From Pseudomonas sp. RIT623 (GTDB lineage: Bacteria; Pseudomonadota; Gammaproteobacteria; Pseudomonadales; Pseudomonadaceae), in the NCBI RefSeq assembly GCF_004519305.1, contig NZ_SOZA01000024.1, positions 1 through 64,000 on the forward strand: a stretch of 64,000 nucleotides of DNA, in the 5' to 3' direction. The notes beneath the pieces were generated by a model, which saw only the letters and a list, made by a program, of their open reading frames with translations, did no database searches and was not told the origin of the DNA. Of this stretch, positions 44,909-52,164 are shown one piece after another. Both the position numbers and the translations under genes were made by a program. Every line of letters starts with the position of its first letter. The first letter of the stretch is position 1.

Positions 44909-45821
44909 CCAGCCTATTGACCAGGCGGTGCTTGCCCAAGCCGCCGCATGGTTGCTGTTGCTGCAGGAAGGGCCGTTGACCCCGGCCCAGCGCCTTGAGC
45001 TCGCGCACTGGCGCAACAGCGACCCCCAGCATGAACGCGCCTGGAAGCGCGCGCAGCGCCTGCTGACGCGCCTCGGCAGCCTGCCCCCTACCCTCGCCAG
45101 GCAAACCCTGGAGCGCCCGACCGGCAACAGCCGCCGCGCGGTGCTGCGCGGCCTGGCGCTGTTGCTCGTGGTCACGCCGCTGGGCTGGTGGCTGTCGCGA
45201 CGCGGCGCCTACCACGCCGACTACCAGACCGGCGTAGGCGAGCGCCGCGAGGTGGCGCTGGCCGATGGCAGCCAGGTGTCGCTCAACAGCGCCACCACCC
45301 TGGCGTTGCGCTTCGATGCCGAGCAGCGCCTGCTGCACCTGGAACAGGGCGAGGTCTACATCGTCACCGCGCCAGATCCTCGCCCTCTCAGGGTCCGTAC
45401 CGAACAAGGGCTCATGCAGGCGCTGGGTACCCGCTTCAGCGTGCGCCAGCTTGCGCAGGAAACCTTGCTGGCGGTCTACGAGGGCGCCGTGCAGGTGCAA
45501 GGGCCGGCATCGACCATCGTCCATGCCGGCCAACAAGTGCGCTTCAGCCAGACGCAGGTCAGCTCGCCAGCGCCGGCCAGCGATGGCCAACTGGCCTGGC
45601 GCAATGGCCTGCTGCTGGCCCAGGACATGCCGTTGTGGCAATGGATACAGGAACTGCTGCGCCACACCGACCAGGCCCTGGCGTGCGATCCTTCGCTGGC
45701 TGACCTGGCGGTGTCCGGCACCTACCCGCTGGATGACCTGGCGCTGGCATTGGCGATGCTGGCGCAGACCTACGGGGTGCAAGTGCGCCACGAGGGGCGG
45801 CAGGTATTTATCAGGCCCTGA
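44901..45821 (+). CDS. FecR-like anti-sigma regulator
   Basis: A 306-residue inner-membrane protein that relays the receptor signal to the sigma factor. The cytosolic N-terminus (DUF4880-like, DQAVLAQAAAWLLLLQEGPLT...ERAWKRAQRLL) ends at a membrane helix about 76-96 (VLRGLALLLVVTPLGWWLS). The periplasmic FecR domain follows (GERREVALADGSQVSLNSAT) and ends in a secretin-like STN lobe. Overlap with the sigma gene means coupled translation. Confidence 0.92.
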   Translation: MNNQPIDQAVLAQAAAWLLLLQEGPLTPAQRLELAHWRNSDPQHERAWKRAQRLLTRLGSLPPTLARQTLERPTGNSRRAVLRGLALLLVVTPLGWWLSRRGAYHADYQTGVGERREVALADGSQVSLNSATTLALRFDAEQRLLHLEQGEVYIVTAPDPRPLRVRTEQGLMQALGTRFSVRQLAQETLLAVYEGAVQVQGPASTIVHAGQQVRFSQTQVSSPAPASDGQLAWRNGLLLAQDMPLWQWIQELLRHTDQALACDPSLADLAVSGTYPLDDLALALAMLAQTYGVQVRHEGRQVFIRP

Positions 45822-45837
45822 GCGCCTGCCTTGCTGG

Positions 45838-45868
45838 TGGCGGTGTTCGCCGGCAAGGCCGGCTCCTA
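45838..45868. repeat. Single REP-like half site
   Basis: GCCGGCAAGGCCGGCTCCTACGG lies after fecR and resembles one arm of a REP element. No inverted partner is adjacent. A related single copy follows ribB at about 46831-46862. Confidence 0.5.
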
Positions 45869-45914
45869 CGGCGTTACTCGGGCCAGCCTGGCATCGACCA
45901 AAGTCGTAGGGGGT

Positions 45915-45945
45915 TGCCAGCATCCAGCCACTGTGTTGTATGCTT
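45915..45945 (+). promoter_or_regulatory. Candidate promoter for the riboswitch-ribB transcript
   Basis: TTGCCA at 45915-45920 and TATGCT at 45940-45945 are 19 bases apart, placing transcription start at about the first base of the FMN aptamer. The spacing is long and the -10 imperfect, so this is tentative. Confidence 0.35.
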
Positions 45946-45951
45946 GCCGGG

Positions 45952-46082
45952 TCTTCAGGGCGGGGTGAAAGTCCCCACCGGCGGTAAATCGAAAGATGAG
46001 CCCGCGAGCGCCCCGGCCATGCCGGGGGTCAGCAGACCTGGTGAGATTCCAGGGCCGACGGTCATAGTCCGGATGAAAGAAG
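45952..46082 (+). ncRNA. FMN riboswitch (RFN element)
   Basis: All conserved RFN blocks are present in order: CTTCAGGGCGGGGTGAAAG, CCCCACCGGCGGTAAAT, AGCCCGCGAGCGC, GTCAGCAGACCTGGTGAGA, and CCGACGGTCATAGTCCGGAT followed by GAAAGAAGGC. The variable hairpin between them is GCCCCGGCCATGCCGGGG-like. It sits about 90 bases before ribB and should lower ribB expression when FMN is plentiful. Confidence 0.97.
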
Positions 46083-46093
46083 GCGTCAGGCAG

Positions 46094-46135
46094 GGGCCAA
46101 CAAGGCGCCTCTGCGCGCGCATTTTGTTCGCCCCG
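46094..46135 (+). promoter_or_regulatory. Possible expression-platform hairpin of the FMN riboswitch
   Basis: Just after the aptamer, GGGGC (46094-46098) can pair with GCCCC (46131-46135), extended by ACAA with TTGT. The hairpin lies before the ribosome-binding site ACGAGGAGCG. It has no strong T-run, which favours control of translation or of Rho access over intrinsic termination; this is inference. Confidence 0.4.
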
Positions 46136-46168
46136 AGACGTTCATCGATCATTCACGAGGAGCGTTTC

Positions 46169-46819
46169 ATGTCCACCCCACTGCACAAGCAATTCCCCAA
46201 CGTCGCCGCCGCCATCGCCGCCTACCAGGCCGGGCGTCCCGTGCTGCTGCTCGACGATGATGACCGCGAGGACGAAGCCGACATCGTCGCCGCCGCCGAA
46301 AACCTCTCGCTGCAAACCATGGCCATGATGATCCGCGACTGCAGCGGCATCGTCTGCCTGTGCCTCGACGAAGCCACCGTCGACGCCCTGGAATTGGCAC
46401 CGATGGTGCAAAACAACCAGGCCCGCCACGGCACCGGCTTCACCGTCACCATCGAGGCGGCGCAAGGCGTCAGCACCGGCGTGTCGGCCCAGGACCGCAT
46501 CACCACCATCGAGGCCGCGCTGCGCTCCACCGCGCAAGAGCGCCACATCGTCAGCCCTGGCCACGTGTTCCCGCTGCGTGCCCGTGATGGCGGCGTGCTG
46601 ACCCGTCGCGGCCACACCGAAGGCTCGGTCGACCTAGCGCGCCTGGCTGGCCTGCGCCCGGCGGCGGTGCTGTGCGAACTGATGAACCCCGACGGCAGCA
46701 TGGCCCGCGGCGAGCAGGTGGCGGTGTATGCCCGCCAGTACAACCTGCCGGTGCTGACCATCGAGGAACTGGCGCGCTATCGCGAAGCGATGGTCGAGCT
46801 CGAGGCCGAGCCGGCCTGA
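46169..46819 (+). CDS. ribB: 3,4-dihydroxy-2-butanone 4-phosphate synthase, stand-alone, riboswitch-controlled
   Basis: RibB converts ribulose 5-phosphate to the four-carbon precursor of riboflavin. The 216-residue protein has the acidic signature LLDDDDREDEADIV, TGFTVTIEAAQGVSTGVSAQDR, and the SPGHVFPLRAR...RRGHTEGSVDLAR active-site region. GAGGAG precedes the ATG. It is a second RibB in this window, besides the RibBX at 61302-62393, and is the one under FMN control. Its neighbours are the iron-signalling genes, not other rib genes. Confidence 0.96.
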   Translation: MSTPLHKQFPNVAAAIAAYQAGRPVLLLDDDDREDEADIVAAAENLSLQTMAMMIRDCSGIVCLCLDEATVDALELAPMVQNNQARHGTGFTVTIEAAQGVSTGVSAQDRITTIEAALRSTAQERHIVSPGHVFPLRARDGGVLTRRGHTEGSVDLARLAGLRPAAVLCELMNPDGSMARGEQVAVYARQYNLPVLTIEELARYREAMVELEAEPA

Positions 46820-46866
46820 CCCGACCCCAGGCCCGTAGGCGCCGGCCTTGCCGGCTCCTGCGACGG

Positions 46867-48060
46867 TCAACGCAAGCCCAGCGACCCTTTCAAGAACTCA
46901 TACAACCCCGCCGCACTCTTGCGATAGCCATCGGCCGTCAAGTGCACCAGGTCCGGCCGCGCCAGCCCGCTGGCCTGCCAGCCGGCAATCGCGCAGGGCC
47001 CGCCCATGAAGGCCTGCCAATCCCAGAACAGCGCCCTGTGCTTGTGCGCCATCTGCTTCTGCACCCGGATCACCGCCGCCAACGGTTGCGGTTGGCGGGC
47101 CGCGCAGCTGCGCGCCTTGCGCTGCTTGATCGAGTCCGGCGGACCGACCAGCAGGATCGCCGCACGTGGCAAATCCTTGCGCAGCCCGCTGAGGGTCGCA
47201 TCCAGCTGCGCCTGGTACAGCGCCAGGTCGAGTTTGTCGTCGAACGCCTCGTTGGTGCCATAGGCAAGGATCACCAAGTCCGGGCGCACTCCCTTGAGGC
47301 TGTCGCGCCAACCGGCCTGCCACTTGTCCACCACCTCCAAACGCGCGCCGTTGATGCCCAGCGTCGAATAGATCACCCCGGCATTCTTCTGGCCTTGGAG
47401 GTACCAGCCGCCAAGGGCGACACCGCGTCCCCCTTCCACGCTCAATTGCACCGGTAAGCCGACGCTGGTGAAAGCCGGGCTGAAGCGCCATTGGCCATTG
47501 CTCGCCGGCAGCATGCGGCGCTGGCCGCCATCGGCCAGCAAGGTGGCATTGCCGCTGGCTTGGTAAAGCGCCGAGATCTTGTAGCGCTGGCGATCCTCGT
47601 CGCGTGCCTGCAGCTGCACGCTGGCACGGCTGGCCTGCGGCAACGACAGGTAACCGCCTAGCGGAAACTGCTGGCTCTGCTGGTTGCGCGCCGACACCAG
47701 TTGCCACTGGCGCGGCTGGCTCTTGATGATCACCCGGTCGTTGCGAATCCCCGGTACGGGCGAGGCCGGCACCAGGCCAATGCCGCCATCGCCATAGCGC
47801 GCTTGCAACAGGCGACGCAACTCACCGCTGAACAGGTCGGCGGCAGTGTGCGAATCGCCCAGCTGAACGACGGCGACAGGCGCGCGGCTGGCATTGCGCA
47901 ACTTGCCGGCCAGCAGCGCGATATTGCCGTCCTGGCCCATGGCCGGCGCGGCGACGGGCCGCGCCGTGGGCTGGGTGACCACACTGTTGGCGCCGGTGCT
48001 GCAACCGGGCACGGCGCTGATCAGCAGGGCCAGGCCCAGCAGGTGATGCCATTGGCGCAT
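46867..48060 (-). CDS. SGNH/GDSL-hydrolase-fold lipoprotein
   Basis: A 397-residue lipoprotein with signal MRQWHHLLGLALLISAVPGC. The SGNH fold is shown by VVQLGDSHTAADLFSG (nucleophile block, Ser in GDSH), YGTNEAF (Asn block) and the C-terminal DLVHLTADGY (Asp-His pair). Such proteins act as O-acetyl transferases or esterases on glycans in the periplasm. It starts one base after the stop of the DUF459 gene and is the last of the three-gene cassette. Confidence 0.85.
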   Translation of the reverse strand: MRQWHHLLGLALLISAVPGCSTGANSVVTQPTARPVAAPAMGQDGNIALLAGKLRNASRAPVAVVQLGDSHTAADLFSGELRRLLQARYGDGGIGLVPASPVPGIRNDRVIIKSQPRQWQLVSARNQQSQQFPLGGYLSLPQASRASVQLQARDEDRQRYKISALYQASGNATLLADGGQRRMLPASNGQWRFSPAFTSVGLPVQLSVEGGRGVALGGWYLQGQKNAGVIYSTLGINGARLEVVDKWQAGWRDSLKGVRPDLVILAYGTNEAFDDKLDLALYQAQLDATLSGLRKDLPRAAILLVGPPDSIKQRKARSCAARQPQPLAAVIRVQKQMAHKHRALFWDWQAFMGGPCAIAGWQASGLARPDLVHLTADGYRKSAAGLYEFLKGSLGLR

Positions 48061-48061
48061 C

Positions 48062-49186
48062 TTAATGTCCTGTAACGGTCAGGCCAGGGAAGCTGATCAG
48101 CGACAATACCTGTTCGGCGATCAGCTTCTGGCCGGTGATGGTGAAATGGATGCCGTCATCGACCCGCACCTTGACCCGCTTGCCTTGCGGCGTCTGGGTG
48201 GTATACGCGAAGCCGTCGTCGGTATAGCCGAGGATCGGGTTGGCCGACACATAGTGCTGGCCATACAGCGCGGTCTGCTCCTGGTAAAGGCCACTGAGAT
48301 AGCCCATGGCGCTGGAAAGCCGCGCCTTCTCCATGTTCGGCGGGCCAACCCAGAGCACCTGCACATCGTGCCTGCGGGCCTGTTCGAGGATTGCGTCGAT
48401 GCGGGCACGGTAGGCCGCTTCCCATTCCGGCGACTTGAAGCGCAGGAACGGCTTGCCCTTGCCCTGGGGCATGTCCCAGGGATCGTTGGGGCCGAGGAAC
48501 ACCACCATCAGGCGGATATTCGGCGCGTGGTCGAGGGTTTCGGCCACGGTCCTCGGCCAGTTGAAGAAGCCCGGATAAGCAAGCCCGGTACTTTGCTTGC
48601 TGAGGTTGACGGTGCGGATCTGGTAGCGCTTGCGCAGGCTGTTGGCCAGGTGCGGGGCGACGCCCTGCATCAGCGAATCCCCCACCAGGAACACTTCGTC
48701 GCCCGCAGCCAGGGCCGCGACGGTACCAGGCTGCAGCAGTGCCGGCGCCGGGGCGGCCGGCACCGATTGCGTCACCGCTGCCGGAACCGGCAGCGGCTGC
48801 GCGGCGGGCGCCTGATGCACCGGTTGGGCTGTGGCCGCCAGCGGCTTGGCCAGTACCGCCGGGGTTTCCAGGTTGACCGCCAGCACCGGCATCGGCTCAG
48901 GCAGTACCACGGGCGCCTGGGCCAGTTGCGCTGCCGGCTGCAGGCGCTCGAGCAGGCTGTCGCGCTGCTGTTCCAACGCCAGGGTCAACTGTGCGCCGAA
49001 GCGCCAGGCCGGCGCCTGGCCAAGCAACGGGATCTCGCAGCCCTGATGGTATTTCTGCTGGCAGTACAGCTTGATCGAGTCCTGGTTCAGCCAGAACAGC
49101 AACGCCGTGGTCACCACCAGCGCATACAACGCGCGGGCCGCGCCCACCTGCACCTGGAACAGCTGTTTGCTATCAGAAGCTTGCAT
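48062..49186 (-). CDS. DUF459/SGNH-family membrane-anchored protein
   Basis: A 374-residue protein with one N-terminal membrane helix (about 17-35) and a proline/alanine-rich linker (about 95-160). A periplasmic SGNH domain of the DUF459 group follows: DEVFLVGDSLMQGVAPHLA has the nucleophile block, VVFLGPNDPWDM the Asn block, and DGIHFTITGQKLIAE the Asp-His block. Such proteins accept acyl groups from an MBOAT partner. It overlaps the MBOAT gene by 14 bases. Confidence 0.87.
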   Translation of the reverse strand: MQASDSKQLFQVQVGAARALYALVVTTALLFWLNQDSIKLYCQQKYHQGCEIPLLGQAPAWRFGAQLTLALEQQRDSLLERLQPAAQLAQAPVVLPEPMPVLAVNLETPAVLAKPLAATAQPVHQAPAAQPLPVPAAVTQSVPAAPAPALLQPGTVAALAAGDEVFLVGDSLMQGVAPHLANSLRKRYQIRTVNLSKQSTGLAYPGFFNWPRTVAETLDHAPNIRLMVVFLGPNDPWDMPQGKGKPFLRFKSPEWEAAYRARIDAILEQARRHDVQVLWVGPPNMEKARLSSAMGYLSGLYQEQTALYGQHYVSANPILGYTDDGFAYTTQTPQGKRVKVRVDDGIHFTITGQKLIAEQVLSLISFPGLTVTGH

Positions 49187-50588
49187 AGATGAACCCCGGC
49201 ACGCCCGACTGCGAAGCGAAAATCACCAACGACACGCCAACCCCGAGCGGGATCGGATACAACTGCCAGGGCAAGCGCTGGAACGCCGCGCCACTGCCGC
49301 GCAGCAGCGCCAGCCACTGTGGATAACTGGCCACGAACAGCACGCAGGCCAACAGCATCAGGCCAGTGGCGCTGTTCAACCCGGCCAGGCTCAGCTCGGC
49401 GATGTCGCCAAGCATCTCGACAGCGCCGTCCAGCGTCGGGCTGCGGAAGAAGATCCAGGCGAAGGCCACGTAGTGGAAGGTCATCAGGCGCGCCAGCAAA
49501 CCGGCCCCCGGCACCCGGGCAAAACCCGGCAGCCATTGGCTGAACAGCTTGGAGAGAGCCAGGCCGACGCCATGCAACGCGCCCCAGATGATGAAGTTGA
49601 CACTCGCGCCATGCCACAGCCCCGACACCAGCATGGCCAGCAGCATGTTCAGGTTGCCGCGCCACACGCCCTTGCGGTTGCCGCCCAGCGGGATATACAC
49701 GTAGTCACGGATGAAGCGTGACAGGCTGATATGCCAGCGCCCCCAGAACTCCTTGAGGTTGTGCGCGGCATAGGGCGCATCGAAGTTGTCCGGCAGGCGA
49801 AAGCCCAGCAGCAAGGCGATGCCGGTCACCAGGTTGGTGTAGCCGCTGAAGTTGAAATAAATGAGGAAGCTGTAGCCGTACACGCTCAGCAACACCTGCT
49901 CGGGGGTGGCGCTGCCCGGGGTGTCGAACACCGGGTCGACCCACTCGCTGCCCAGCCAGGCACTAAGGAAGAACAGCTTGACCACCGCCATGGCGATCAA
50001 CCCCAGCGCCCGCTGCGGCTCCAGCACCTGGCGCATGGCCGGTGGGCGGATCTGCGCCAGCATGTGCAGGGCGCGGTTGACCGGGCCGGCCACCAGGCTG
50101 GGGAAGAACGCCAGGTACAGGGCCAGGTCCAGCGGCGCCGCCGGCGCCAGTTCGCGGCGGTTGATCGACACCAGGTAGCTGACCGAATGGAAGGTATAGA
50201 ACGACAGGCCGATCGGCACCAGCACTTCCAGCAGCGGCAACGATACCTCGAGCCCCGCCGTCGCCAGGGCGCCCTGCACCCCGCCGACGAAGAATTCCTG
50301 GTACTTGAACAGGTAGAAGCAACCCAGCACCAGCGCCAGCAGCAGCGCACGGCTGAACCAGCGCTCCGGATAACGCCCCGCCAGCAGCCCCAGCAAGTAC
50401 ACCAGCACGCTGTAACCAAGCAGGATGTACAGCGATTGCAGGCTGAAACTGGCCACCAGGCCATAGCTGGCCGCCAGCAGCAGGGCATTCTGCAGCCGCA
50501 CGCTCCAGCACAGGCTCCAGTAGACAACGAAGAAAAGCGTGAAGCACAGGCCGAATTCGATCGAGAGGAAGCTCACAACGTAGTCCAT
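49173..50588 (-). CDS. MBOAT-family O-acyltransferase (AlgI-like)
   Basis: A 471-residue polytopic protein with about eleven membrane segments. The MBOAT signature histidine lies in GLWHGASVNFIIWGALHG, and FNFSGYTNLVTGIALLLG and EFWGRWHISLSRFIRDYVYI are typical of the AlgI/PatA/DltB group. It should move an acetyl group across the inner membrane to the SGNH partners encoded downstream. No alginate, cellulose or O-antigen genes are near, so the acceptor is unknown. It is divergent from xseB. Confidence 0.92.
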   Translation of the reverse strand: MDYVVSFLSIEFGLCFTLFFVVYWSLCWSVRLQNALLLAASYGLVASFSLQSLYILLGYSVLVYLLGLLAGRYPERWFSRALLLALVLGCFYLFKYQEFFVGGVQGALATAGLEVSLPLLEVLVPIGLSFYTFHSVSYLVSINRRELAPAAPLDLALYLAFFPSLVAGPVNRALHMLAQIRPPAMRQVLEPQRALGLIAMAVVKLFFLSAWLGSEWVDPVFDTPGSATPEQVLLSVYGYSFLIYFNFSGYTNLVTGIALLLGFRLPDNFDAPYAAHNLKEFWGRWHISLSRFIRDYVYIPLGGNRKGVWRGNLNMLLAMLVSGLWHGASVNFIIWGALHGVGLALSKLFSQWLPGFARVPGAGLLARLMTFHYVAFAWIFFRSPTLDGAVEMLGDIAELSLAGLNSATGLMLLACVLFVASYPQWLALLRGSGAAFQRLPWQLYPIPLGVGVSLVIFASQSGVPGFIYASF

Positions 50589-50802
50589 TACATGACGTTG
50601 GGGAGGGCTGGCCCGCGGGCCAGAGCGCGCGGATTATGGCAGAGGGCTCTACCCCCCACAATCCGAGCGCTGCGCAGAATGCAAGACGGCGGCAGCCGGA
50701 TAAGTGCAACAAAATAAGACGAATGACGGCATCCGCTAATTTGCTCCCCCTGCCCCGCTCTGCTAGTGTCGCGCCGTTCTGAACACCACCGAGACAGTCG
50801 CC

Positions 50803-51045
50803 ATGGCCCGCAAAAAAGCCTCCATCGATTTCGAACAATCCCTCGCCGACCTGCAAGCCCTGGTCGAGCGCCTGGAGAACGGCGAGTTGTCGCTGGAAGA
50901 GTCGCTGGCCGCCTTCGAGCAAGGCATCGCCCTGACCCGCGATTGCCAGGGCGCCCTGGCCCAGGCCGAGCAGAAGGTGCAGATTCTGCTGGAGCGCGAC
51001 GGCGAGCTGGCCGCGCAGCCCTTCGACGCGGAGCCAGAGGCATGA
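50803..51045 (+). CDS. xseB: Exodeoxyribonuclease VII small subunit
   Basis: XseB is the 80-residue helical subunit that binds XseA to form the single-strand exonuclease. The signature FEQSLADLQALVERLENGEL and SLEESLAAFEQGIAL are intact. Its stop overlaps the ispA start by four bases (ATGA). The 214-bp gap upstream, shared with the divergent MBOAT gene, shows no recognisable element. Confidence 0.95.
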   Translation: MARKKASIDFEQSLADLQALVERLENGELSLEESLAAFEQGIALTRDCQGALAQAEQKVQILLERDGELAAQPFDAEPEA

Positions 51046-51929
51046 TCGCCGCGTACCAGGCCAGTGCCCAAGCCCGCGTCGATGCCGCCCTCGAACCGTT
51101 GTTCCAGGCCCCGTCCAAAGAGCTCGAACGGCTCTACGCCGCCATGCGCTACAGCGTGATGAATGGCGGCAAGCGGGTGCGCCCGCTGCTCGCCTACGCC
51201 GCCTGCGAAGCCTTCGGCGTCCCGGCCGCACAGGCCAACGGCGCGGCCTGCGCGGTAGAGCTGATCCACGCCTACTCGCTGGTGCACGACGACCTGCCGG
51301 CGATGGACGACGACGACCTGCGTCGCGGCCAGCCGACCACCCACAAGGCCTTCGACGAAGCCTGCGCGATTCTGGCCGGTGACGGTTTGCAGAGCCTGGC
51401 CTTCAGCGCCCTGCTCGACCCGCGACTGAGCCCACAGGCCGATGGCATCCGCCTGCAGATGGTCCAGGCCCTGGCCAAGGCCGCCGGCCCCGCCGGCATG
51501 GTCGGCGGCCAGGCCATCGACCTGGGTTCGGTAGGGGTCAAGCTCGACCAGCAGGCCCTGGAGTACATGCACCGGCACAAGACCGGCGCGCTGATCGAAG
51601 CCAGCGTGCGCCTCGGCGCCCTGGCCAGCGCCCGCGCCAGCCAGGCCCAGCTCGAGGCCCTGCAGACTTATGCACAGGCCATAGGCCTGGCCTTCCAGGT
51701 GCAGGACGACATTCTCGACGTCGAGAGCGACACCGCCACGCTGGGCAAGCGCCAGGGCGCCGACATCGCCCGCGACAAGCCGACCTACCCGGCCTTGCTC
51801 GGCCTCGACGCGGCCAAGGCCTATGCCCTTGAACTGCGCGACCAGGCCCTGGCGGCGCTGCAAGGCTTTGGCGACAACGCCGAGCCGCTGCGGGCCCTGG
51901 CCCGCTATATCGTCGAGCGCCGCCACTGA
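51042..51929 (+). CDS. ispA: Farnesyl diphosphate synthase
   Basis: IspA builds geranyl and farnesyl diphosphate from IPP and DMAPP. The 295-residue protein has the two aspartate-rich motifs, DDLPAMDDDDLRRG and FQVQDDILD, which bind the diphosphate through magnesium. The ATG at the xseB overlap is used; the frame upstream is shadow. It lies before dxs, which supplies the precursors. Confidence 0.97.
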   Translation: MIAAYQASAQARVDAALEPLFQAPSKELERLYAAMRYSVMNGGKRVRPLLAYAACEAFGVPAAQANGAACAVELIHAYSLVHDDLPAMDDDDLRRGQPTTHKAFDEACAILAGDGLQSLAFSALLDPRLSPQADGIRLQMVQALAKAAGPAGMVGGQAIDLGSVGVKLDQQALEYMHRHKTGALIEASVRLGALASARASQAQLEALQTYAQAIGLAFQVQDDILDVESDTATLGKRQGADIARDKPTYPALLGLDAAKAYALELRDQALAALQGFGDNAEPLRALARYIVERRH

Positions 51930-51943
51930 GGCCCGAGAGCCCC

Positions 51944-52063
51944 CCTGTAGGAGCGGCCTCGTGCCGCGAAAGGGCCGCAAAGCGGCCCCGGCAATCTTTG
52001 CGTCAAGGCTGAAATCCTGGGGCCGCTACGCAGCCCTTTCGCGGCACAAGGCCGCTCCTACAG
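51944..52063. repeat. REP pair F between ispA and dxs
   Basis: Inverted copies of CTGTAGGAGCGGCC, ends outward, with the GCCGCGAAAGGGCCGC arms, occupy half of the 235-bp gap between ispA and dxs. The remaining 100 bases before dxs contain no clear promoter. Confidence 0.87.
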
Positions 52064-52164
52064 GATCCGTGTCGCATTGAGCTTTCTGCACACCCGTCCA
52101 AATGGGCAGCTTTTCCCACAATGGGGTAAACTGCCGCGTCTTCACACCTATAACGACACGCCTG

